A stretch of DNA of 13,721 bases. Source: Acidobacteriaceae bacterium. Its GTDB lineage: Bacteria; Acidobacteriota; Terriglobia; Terriglobales; Acidobacteriaceae. The stretch is from positions 1 to 13,721 of the forward strand of contig WQYS01000029.1 in assembly GCA_009781125.1 (NCBI GenBank). The letters are read 5' to 3'. The translations under genes and the position numbers were made by a program. This document shows positions 1 to 5,493 of the stretch, one piece after another; the stretch's first letter is position 1, and every line of letters starts with the position of its first letter. Below the pieces are notes generated by a model. The model had not been told where the DNA came from, did not search any database, and saw only the letters and a program-made list of their open reading frames with translations.

Positions 1-245
1 ACCGCTCGCCACGCCTGGCACAAATCCACTCTGCCAGGTGGCCCCGCGTGAAGATCGCCGGGTGGAGCGCCTAGCGCAACATCGTCGAGCGAATTGTCGT
101 TCAGGCAATGGCTGAAGACGCACCTCACTCGCAGCAGACGGAACCTCTCCGTCTGCCCTGCGATTAAGTATAGTCCTGCTTTTTGTTCTCGCTCAAACCC
201 GCCGTTTTTTGAACGACATGGACTGCAACCGATTATGATGCATTC
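1..245. other. Left-edge non-coding stretch with two small hairpins
   Basis: No gene could be supported here. All three plus frames close within about 115 bases of the edge, and the short tails they give resemble no family I recognise. A gene ending at base 51 (last residues LPGGPA) remains possible. Two perfect stems are visible: CCTGGCA at 14-20 with TGCCAGG at 32-38, and GCAGACGGA at 134-142 with TCCGTCTGC at 148-156 around a 5-base loop. A T-run lies at 180-184, some 24 bases after the second stem, too far for a standard intrinsic terminator. It could be the 3' end of an upstream transcript or a small RNA. I cannot tell which. Confidence 0.3.
209..239 (+). promoter_or_regulatory. Possible promoter of yraN giving a leaderless mRNA
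   Basis: TATGAT at 234-239 matches the -10 consensus at five of six positions and ends six bases before the yraN ATG at 246, so transcription would be expected to start at about the ATG itself. TTGAAC at 209-214 is a possible -35, but its 19-base spacing is long. No Shine-Dalgarno sequence precedes the ATG, which fits a leaderless transcript. This is an inference from motif position only. Confidence 0.35.
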
Positions 246-707
246 ATGAGATGGACCCATCTGCAAGCAGGTGTTCTGAGGCGGCTCGACTGGCTGTCTG
301 CGCGGCTGGGACGCGGCCAGCGCGACGCCGCTCACCTGCGGACAGGACTTCGCGGTGAGCGCGAAGCCCTGTTTCATCTGCGCGGTCTCGGATACACCGT
401 CGTGGCGCGGCGATGGAAGACTCCCAGGCTGCGCGGAGACATCGACCTCGTCGCCTGGGACGGCGGCTGGCTCTGCTTCGTCGAGGTGAAGACGCGCGGC
501 TCGCGCGGCATCGTAAGCGCCGAAGCCGCTATCGACGAGGACAAGCAGATCATGCTGCGCAGGATGGCACGGGCCTATCTGCGCGGCTTTCCCGGGCAGG
601 CGCGCGACAGAATTCCGGTGCGGTTCGACGTGGTTTCGGTCTACCTGCTGCCCTCGGGAAGCGAGTTTGAGGTGAACAGAGGCGCATTTCCATGGGCTGA
701 GTCATAG
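246..707 (+). CDS. yraN: YraN/UPF0102 family putative nuclease-fold protein
   Basis: This 153-residue protein has the hallmarks of the UPF0102 (YraN) family, which has the restriction-endonuclease-like PD-(D/E)xK fold. The core is GDIDLVAWDG at residues 64-73, with D65 and D67, followed by FVEVKTR at 78-84, with E80 and K82. An upstream glutamate sits in RGERE at 36-40. The N-terminal ~35 residues are basic and longer than in many homologues. The family is near-universal in bacteria, and its substrate and cellular role are not firmly established; involvement in DNA processing or recombination is a guess from the fold. ATG 246 is the only in-frame start near the conserved region and lacks a Shine-Dalgarno sequence, but a -10-like TATGAT lies six bases upstream. 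Identification is secure; function is not. Confidence 0.9.
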   Translation: MRWTHLQAGVLRRLDWLSARLGRGQRDAAHLRTGLRGEREALFHLRGLGYTVVARRWKTPRLRGDIDLVAWDGGWLCFVEVKTRGSRGIVSAEAAIDEDKQIMLRRMARAYLRGFPGQARDRIPVRFDVVSVYLLPSGSEFEVNRGAFPWAES

Positions 708-710
708 TGT

Positions 711-728
711 GCGCTCCGGGATGACAAG
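711..728 (+). repeat. Degenerate half-copy of the dispersed palindrome seen at 7285-7323
   Basis: The 18 bases here match 7304-7321 at 16 positions; the shared core is CGCTCCGG followed by ATGACAAG. A short GTCAT at 701-705, overlapping the yraN stop, can still pair with ATGAC at 721-725. This looks like a decayed copy of the same palindromic repeat lying in the yraN downstream spacer. Confidence 0.45.
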
Positions 729-784
729 CAAAAGATGGTGTTTAATGTTGATGAGCGACATTCTGAAACCACGCGGGAGGAACC

Positions 785-1273
785 ATGACTCTGCTGAATG
801 CTCCGGAGTATAACGAGCGCAAGGAACGGCGAAAGGTAGGATTGCTCATCGGAGCCGGTGTCCTGATCGTGCTGGCGATCCTTGTCGGTATGGGCGGATT
901 CATCAAGGGTCATGGCTGGTTCTTCAGCAATCTGCCGGTCGAGCGCCGCGTGGACAAGTTCTTCCAGGCGCTGGAGTCGAAGGACTTCGAGCGCGCCTAC
1001 GCCATCTATTGGAACGACAAGAACTGGAAACAGCATCCGCAGAAGTATGACTACTCGCTCGCGCGCTTTACCGAGGACTGGACTGCGGAGAGTCCGGCGG
1101 GCGGGCCGATCCGGTCACACCGCGTCGATGTCTCCAAGACTGCCGGTGACGGAACCTTCGGCAGCACCATCATCATCGGGGTCACAGTGAACGGCGACAA
1201 GCGGCTCTTCATGGGTTACGTGAGGAAGGACGGCACTCTGTTTTATCCCTCGACCTATCAAATTCAGTACTGA
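785..1273 (+). CDS. Single-pass membrane protein of unknown function
   Basis: This 162-residue protein is not recognised as a named family. It starts at ATG 785 behind a strong Shine-Dalgarno sequence (GGGAGGAA at 775-782). Residues 1-18 are charged and presumably cytosolic. A hydrophobic helix spans about 19-40 (LLIGAGVLIVLAILVGMGGF). The remaining ~120 residues should lie outside the membrane. That part opens with VERRVDKFFQALESKDFERA, a helix pattern often seen at the start of small NTF2-like or DUF4878-like domains, and ends in alternating hydrophobic strands (STIIIGVTVNG, RLFMGYV). The NTF2-like reading is tentative. The stop is 12 bases before the start of the M24 peptidase remnant, so the two were probably once co-transcribed. 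Confidence 0.75.
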   Translation: MTLLNAPEYNERKERRKVGLLIGAGVLIVLAILVGMGGFIKGHGWFFSNLPVERRVDKFFQALESKDFERAYAIYWNDKNWKQHPQKYDYSLARFTEDWTAESPAGGPIRSHRVDVSKTAGDGTFGSTIIIGVTVNGDKRLFMGYVRKDGTLFYPSTYQIQY

Positions 1274-1285
1274 GATGAAGACGCC

Positions 1286-1566
1286 ATGAATTTTGCCGCA
1301 ATTCAGGCTGCATTGGTTGAGAACCGGCTTGATAGCTGGCTCTTCTGCGACCACCACAACCGCGACCCGCTTGTCTATCGCATCTTCAGTCTCGTTGGTA
1401 GACACGACACCGGCTGATACTGCCTCACACCTGCTTTTCCGTTGAGCCGGAACTCTACTTTTCCGGTGAATTCAGCGTCCGCAACGAGATCAACATGATG
1501 GCCTATCTGGGAAGGGCCGAGGTTACAGGCCCGTGTCAAACGGAACTTCTGCGCATTGAGGTGTGA
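1286..1566 (+). pseudogene. Remnant of an M24-family Xaa-Pro peptidase gene with a large internal deletion
   Basis: Two ends of one gene survive. The ATG at 1286 opens a 43-codon frame containing DSWLFCDHHNRDP and LVYRIFSL, the typical N-terminus of acidobacterial M24 aminopeptidase P/Xaa-Pro dipeptidases (usual form DGWLFYDHHxRDPIAYRVLGL). It stops at 1415-1417. A one-base frame change near 1409-1412 then leads into RLILPHTCFSVEPELYF and a tail ending TGPCQTELLRIEV, stop at 1564-1566. That matches the conserved C-terminal strand of the same family (LPxTCFSxEPGIY). Everything between is missing, including the metal-binding Asp/His/Glu residues, so roughly 280 of about 380 residues (family length from memory) are lost. 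The product cannot be an enzyme. The usual Gly after SVEP is also changed to Glu. It lies just upstream of the AT-rich accessory gene, suggesting one rearrangement event or a decayed insertion site. Confidence 0.8.
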
Positions 1567-1636
1567 GTCTCTTGGTGATACCCTCACTTCATCCATGTGG
1601 AGCTATTGAGACTGATTCGGAAACTTGAGGTGTCTA

Positions 1637-2836
1637 ATGTCGAAGCGTCTAAAGGTGTACTTAGCGGGTCCCATGACCGGCTGCAATTCTGACCAACAGG
1701 TAAAATGGCGAAAAGAAGTTAAACACGCACTCCAAAAGGCTGGATTCGCAACACTTGATCCAACGGCGGATACCGCTCGAAAAGGAGTGTTAGCCGTCGC
1801 AGTGGACATAGAAGAAGCAGACATCGTTATAGCAAATATGTGGAAGGAATCCATTGGCACCGTTGTCGGAATAGTCAAGGCTCAAAAACTTGGTATCCCT
1901 GTAGTTTTGATCGATCGCAATTGCTTAAATAGTCCAGTACTTAAAGAACTTGTTGACTATGTTGTTAGAGATGAAATAGCGGCGGTCAACTATGTGGCAA
2001 ACGAATTAAGTAAAACATTCCAACAAACAATCATTGTTCAGAAGAAACAACGTTCTGGTGGCACCAAAGAAGAAGAGTTTAGTCCATCCAAACTACAGAA
2101 ATCGTTGGAGATATCATGTTCTCGCGTTGGAATTGATGATCCTGTTTTTAGCACCAAACTTTTTCACTGCGTAAAGCGGAATGTACTTAAAAGTGCAACT
2201 GCACAAAAAATTCAGAGCGAAATGATTCGATCGATAATTTTCCAGGAACTCATGAGCCTTACTACATCGGAAGTCTCTGGTTTGCATCAATCTGATCAAG
2301 AAAGAATTAAACAAAATGCAGCAAAAATGAAGCTGTTATGGGAGGATTACGAATTTAACAAGGAGCTTCGCGACGAGGAGAGTGCTCAGGAAAAGATGTA
2401 TCTCGATGAGATTAACTCGTTAAGTTATGAGAATGCAGAACTTCGCTTGAAGCTTCAACTATTATGTTCGAGAAACGGAAACGTCCCAATTGCAGATGAG
2501 TCTCTAGGTGTTAACTTAGCGACTTGTCTTCAGTCACTTCTGGAAAATCAGCGGGCACTCTGTATCCGGCATACATCAATGGGTAGCTTTCAAAGCGCCT
2601 TTGAGCGACTTGGCTTGTCAACCGGTGATTTTGAGCGCTTCTTTGTTGAGGAAACAAAGGACGGAGCGCAGTCCAATCTCAATAAATACCTAAAAGATTC
2701 TCTTGCCAAATACAGCTTTGTTTTATATGCATGGAATGGGCTCCGTCATTGCAGCGATCCTGCTCTTGTGTCGTCACCAAACCTGATTCGAGGATCCGGA
2801 GCGAGTCATGTCATCAGCAGATTCCTTGCCAATTGA
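1637..2836 (+). CDS. Nucleoside deoxyribosyltransferase-like / probable ATP-cone / unknown C-terminal module fusion protein
   Basis: A 399-residue multidomain protein, much richer in A+T than its neighbours (hand count: 32% G+C at 1921-1980, 47% at 2341-2400, against 63% at 3181-3240 in coaX). Residues 5-95 read as a nucleoside 2-deoxyribosyltransferase/SLOG-like Rossmann domain: KVYLAGPM, then D57 and D62 in DIEEADIVIAN, then ESIGTVVGIVKAQKLGIPVV. The position usually held by the nucleophilic Glu (SGTxxEIG) is Gly78, so hydrolysis is doubtful and ligand binding more likely. Residues ~131-210 resemble an ATP-cone (IIVQKK, EEFSPSKLQKSLEISCSRVG, then helices to ~208), the dATP/ATP-sensing module of NrdR and ribonucleotide reductases. 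Residues ~218-278 form a charged, probably coiled-coil stretch. Residues ~290-399 are unrecognised and contain NGLRHCSDP at 367-375. I chose ATG 1637 over the in-frame TTG at 1625 because GAGG (1627-1630) lies six bases before it. No partner gene is adjacent. A nucleotide-responsive defence role is inference. Confidence 0.7.
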   Translation: MSKRLKVYLAGPMTGCNSDQQVKWRKEVKHALQKAGFATLDPTADTARKGVLAVAVDIEEADIVIANMWKESIGTVVGIVKAQKLGIPVVLIDRNCLNSPVLKELVDYVVRDEIAAVNYVANELSKTFQQTIIVQKKQRSGGTKEEEFSPSKLQKSLEISCSRVGIDDPVFSTKLFHCVKRNVLKSATAQKIQSEMIRSIIFQELMSLTTSEVSGLHQSDQERIKQNAAKMKLLWEDYEFNKELRDEESAQEKMYLDEINSLSYENAELRLKLQLLCSRNGNVPIADESLGVNLATCLQSLLENQRALCIRHTSMGSFQSAFERLGLSTGDFERFFVEETKDGAQSNLNKYLKDSLAKYSFVLYAWNGLRHCSDPALVSSPNLIRGSGASHVISRFLAN

Positions 2837-2858
2837 GCACTCATTTTTCCTTTATCCA

Positions 2859-3644
2859 TCATGGTCTATTGCGCTCGTAGAGTAGGCGCAACCCGTTGAG
2901 CGTAAGCATCTCATCGACCTTGGCGATGTACTTCGAGCCTCCCGCGATCAGCTTTGCCAGCCCACCCGTGGCTACCGTTTTCGTCTCCGGCCCCAGCTCG
3001 GCGATCATGTGTTCGAGGATTCCGTCCACCAGCCCGATGTAGCCGTAGTACAGGCCGATCTGCATGTGATCGACCGTGTTGGTGCCGATCACCCTCGCCG
3101 GCCTGCGGATATCCACCCTGGGCAGCCGCGCGGCCCGCGCGAACAGGGCGTTGGCTGAGATCTCCAACCCCGGCGCGATGGCTCCGCCCAGAAACTCGCC
3201 CTGCTTCGAGACCACATCAAAGGTCGTCGCCGTGCCCATGTCCACGACAATCGCCGGGCCTCCGTACTGCGCGAGCGCGGCCACGCAGTTGACGATCCGG
3301 TCCGCGCCCACGTCGGTTGGATTATCGACACGCATCGTCAATCCGGTCTTTGTGCCCGGCTCAATGAACATGGGCCTGGTGGCGAGGTACGTCTCCGAGG
3401 CGCGCCGCAGCATGTAGTTGAGCGGCGGCACGACCGAGGCAATGGCCACCGCCGTCACTGCATTCAGCTTCAGCCCGCGCAGCGCGAACAGGTTGTTCAG
3501 CATGATGCCGAACTCGTCGGCGGTCTCCTCGCGCGGCGTGGTGATGCGCCAGCTTGCAACGGCCTCGGGCGCCGGGTCCGTGCTGCCGAGTTGGTACAGA
3601 CCAAGCACGGCGTTCGTGTTGCCGATATCAATTGCCAGTAACAT
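2859..3644 (-). CDS. coaX: Type III pantothenate kinase
   Basis: This 261-residue protein catalyses ATP-dependent phosphorylation of pantothenate, the first step of CoA synthesis; the type III enzyme belongs to the ASKHA fold and needs a monovalent cation. Visible motifs are DIGNT at residues 6-10 (phosphate-binding, D6), GADR at 113-116 carrying the catalytic-base Asp115, VVDMGTATT at 133-141, and GGAIAPGLEIS shortly after. Length is normal for the family. A GTG at 3650 is in frame, but it overlaps the GAGG Shine-Dalgarno at 3650-3653, which is correctly spaced (5 bases) for the ATG at 3644, so I place the start at 3644. It is the last gene of a nadC-birA-coaX run, 20 bases after birA. Its stop is 22 bases from the end of the converging accessory gene, with no clear terminator between. 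Confidence 0.95.
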   Translation of the reverse strand: MLLAIDIGNTNAVLGLYQLGSTDPAPEAVASWRITTPREETADEFGIMLNNLFALRGLKLNAVTAVAIASVVPPLNYMLRRASETYLATRPMFIEPGTKTGLTMRVDNPTDVGADRIVNCVAALAQYGGPAIVVDMGTATTFDVVSKQGEFLGGAIAPGLEISANALFARAARLPRVDIRRPARVIGTNTVDHMQIGLYYGYIGLVDGILEHMIAELGPETKTVATGGLAKLIAGGSKYIAKVDEMLTLNGLRLLYERNRP

Positions 3645-3664
3645 CGCCACCTCGTTTCAAAAAG

Positions 3665-4486
3665 CTACAGCTCACGCACGCCGCCTGAAAGCACTGTCCG
3701 TCTTGCGCCATCGTCAGCGTCAACCAGCAGGAAGCCGCGTTCGTCCAGCCCTGCCGTCACGCCAGTAAATCCACCGCACTCATCTACGCTGACACGCTTG
3801 CCCTTCACCCAGCTTGAACCGGCGGCGAACCGCTCGAACAGCCGCTGCCCGCTATAGGTCTCATGCCAGTCGCGGACAAGCTGCTCGATCTCCAAGTCTA
3901 GTTGCCGCAACAAAGCAACCAGCAGTGCCTCGCGCCGGATATTGTTACCAGTGCTGTTACATTCCAACTTCAGCGAAGTTGCCAGCGAGACAATCTCCGC
4001 CGGAAACCCGGTCTGACTGATGTTAATACCTATGCCGATTACAGCGTAGCGCAGCATGGCAGGTCTTTCGGCTTCAGCCGGAGAGACGGCAGTCTCAACC
4101 AGGATGCCCCCGCACTTGCGGCTGTGAATGAGGAGATCATTTGGCCAGCGGATATCAGCATCGAGAGCCGTAACCTCGCGGATAGCAGCTTTTGTTGCCA
4201 GTCCGGTCGCAAGCGAGATCCATAGCGCAGTGGTAATCGGCAACGCGGGCGTAATCAGCACGCTTGCGTAGAGTCCCTCGCCGACAGAGGAGTGCCATCC
4301 ATGTCCGCCGCGTCCGCGTCCGGCGGTTTGCTCGTCGGCGACCCACACGCCGACTCGCGCCCCGGCCTGGGCCGCTTCCATCGCCGTCAGGTTCGTCGAA
4401 CTGACAGAAGCAAAGTGCGCGACGCGCCCCGCGAACTGCGTGTTGACGATTCCTGCTTCAACGGCTTCTCTGTCAAAGATGTTCAC
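3665..4486 (-). CDS. birA: Biotin--[acetyl-CoA-carboxylase] ligase
   Basis: This 273-residue enzyme activates biotin as biotinyl-AMP and transfers it to the biotin carboxyl carrier protein. Signature elements occur in order: SSTN at 29-32, ADEQTAGRGRGGHGW at 50-64 (the biotinyl-AMP loop, usually GRGRRGRxW, here with Gly-Gly-His), WPNDLL at 114-119, KCGGILVE at 124-131 with the catalytic-site Lys124, and GIGINI at 151-156. The C-terminal ~50 residues match the small SH3-like BirA C domain. There is no N-terminal winged helix, so it is the ligase-only class and should not act as the biotin-operon repressor. The start is a GTG at 4486, 18 bases after the nadC stop, with only a weak ribosome binding site, consistent with translation following on from nadC. 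Confidence 0.94.
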   Translation of the reverse strand: MNIFDREAVEAGIVNTQFAGRVAHFASVSSTNLTAMEAAQAGARVGVWVADEQTAGRGRGGHGWHSSVGEGLYASVLITPALPITTALWISLATGLATKAAIREVTALDADIRWPNDLLIHSRKCGGILVETAVSPAEAERPAMLRYAVIGIGINISQTGFPAEIVSLATSLKLECNSTGNNIRREALLVALLRQLDLEIEQLVRDWHETYSGQRLFERFAAGSSWVKGKRVSVDECGGFTGVTAGLDERGFLLVDADDGARRTVLSGGVREL

Positions 4487-4504
4487 GCGCAGGCTCGCAA
4501 GAGT

Positions 4505-5389
4505 TCAGGAGATATCGGCGGTGATGCGCATGTTGAGGTTGGCCGCCGGGGCCGAGTGCGTCAGCGCGCCGATGGAGATATAGTCCACGCCCGCCAGCGC
4601 GTAGTCGCGCACGTTCTTGAGGGTGATTCCGCCGGAGGCCTCAATGGGAGCCTCTGGCAACGCCGCGCGAATCTGCTTGACGGCCCTCTTCGCCTGCGCC
4701 GGAGTCATGTTGTCGAGCAGAATCGATTCCGCTCCGCCTTGAATGGCCTGTTCGAGCTCCGCCTCGGAGCGCACCTCGACCTGAACCAGGAGCCTGGACC
4801 GGCGGCCTTCAATGGCCTTTTCGAGCACCGCCGGAAGCCCACCGCCCAGCGTGATGTGGTTGTTCTTAATCAGGATGCCGTCGCCGAGATCGAACCTGTG
4901 ATTGGTGCCGCCGCCGCAACTCACGGCATACTTATCGAGCGCGCGCAGGCCGGGAATGGTCTTGCGCGTGTCGAGAATCTTCGCTTTTGTTCCCTTCACC
5001 GCGACCACGAACTCGCGGGTCATGGTTGCGACGCCGCACATGCGCTGCATCAGATTCAGAATCACGCGCTCACAGGACAGGATGGCGCAGGCCTTGTGGC
5101 GTATGACGGCCAACGGCTGGCCGGTCTTGACCTTCACGCCGTCGAAGATTTCAGGATGGCTCACCACCTCGAAGCGGCCCAGCGGAACCGGACTCATCCT
5201 GGCGAAGATGTCCAGAAACACCGGGATCGAGCCCAGTCCGGCGACGACGCAGTTCTGTCGCGCCATGACGGTTCCGGTGGCGCGCATCCTGGGGTCGATG
5301 GTGAGCGCCGTGGTGATGTCGCGCGCGGCGTTGTCCTCCACGAGCGCGGCTTCCAGCACGGCCCGTATACGCTTGCTCTTCCAGTCCAT
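4505..5389 (-). CDS. nadC: Nicotinate-nucleotide pyrophosphorylase (carboxylating)
   Basis: This 294-residue quinolinate phosphoribosyltransferase makes nicotinate mononucleotide from quinolinate and PRPP, with loss of CO2, in de novo NAD synthesis. It shows the family core: VEDNAARDITT near 17-27, SCERVILNLMQRMCGVAT at 105-122, LDTRKTIPGLRALDKYAV at 139-156, GGGTNHRFDLGDGILIKNNH at 159-178, and the phosphate-binding ASGGITLKNV near the C-terminus. The known quinolinate and PRPP ligands (Arg108 region, Arg142, Lys143, His164, Arg165, Lys175) are all present. Length is standard. It heads the nadC-birA-coaX cofactor run. The ATG lacks a good Shine-Dalgarno sequence but has a -10-like TAAGAT six bases upstream. 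nadA and nadB are not in the window. Confidence 0.96.
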   Translation of the reverse strand: MDWKSKRIRAVLEAALVEDNAARDITTALTIDPRMRATGTVMARQNCVVAGLGSIPVFLDIFARMSPVPLGRFEVVSHPEIFDGVKVKTGQPLAVIRHKACAILSCERVILNLMQRMCGVATMTREFVVAVKGTKAKILDTRKTIPGLRALDKYAVSCGGGTNHRFDLGDGILIKNNHITLGGGLPAVLEKAIEGRRSRLLVQVEVRSEAELEQAIQGGAESILLDNMTPAQAKRAVKQIRAALPEAPIEASGGITLKNVRDYALAGVDYISIGALTHSAPAANLNMRITADIS

Positions 5390-5395
5390 AGAATC

Positions 5396-5401
5396 ATCTT
5401 A
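5396..5401 (-). promoter_or_regulatory. -10-like hexamer directly before nadC
   Basis: On the minus strand TAAGAT ends six bases before the nadC ATG, the same spacing as TATGAT before yraN. No Shine-Dalgarno sequence is visible between. No convincing -35 lies 16-18 bases upstream, so a leaderless start is only a suggestion. Confidence 0.25.
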
Positions 5402-5435
5402 ACTTACCCGCCGCCGTATCCTGCCTCAAATATGC

Positions 5436-5458
5436 GGAGGCGCGCCGGAGCCGCCTCC
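5436..5458. repeat. Small GC-rich hairpin between divergent genes
   Basis: GGAGGCG at 5436-5442 pairs with CGCCTCC at 5452-5458 around a 9-base loop, inside the 104-base spacer between nadC (minus) and the retropepsin-like gene (plus). Its left arm sits in a 15-base direct repeat, TGCGGAGGCGCGCCG at 5433-5447 and 5533-5547, the second copy lying inside the signal-peptide coding region. It could be an operator or leader structure; the sequence alone does not say. Confidence 0.3.
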
Positions 5459-5493
5459 AACAGGAGGCCCGCCTGCTGATAGGCTAGTTTGCA

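Noticed and set aside
134..184. Intrinsic terminator from the hairpin at 134-156
   Set aside because: The T-run starts about 24 bases after the stem, so it does not form the usual hairpin-U-tract unit.
1567..1636. Retron-type structured RNA next to the NDT-like gene
   Set aside because: Retron-Eco1 pairs an NDT-like effector with a reverse transcriptase and msr-msd RNA, but there is no reverse transcriptase here and the 70-base spacer shows no matching long inverted repeats.
2837..2858. Terminator between the accessory gene and coaX
   Set aside because: The 22 bases contain a T-rich stretch but no inverted repeat able to form a stem.
4292..5479. A long plus-strand open frame of 395 codons across the nadC/birA region
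   Set aside because: It lies antisense to nadC and the 5' part of birA, both with full family motifs. Its translation is Arg/His/Asp-rich without any recognisable domain.
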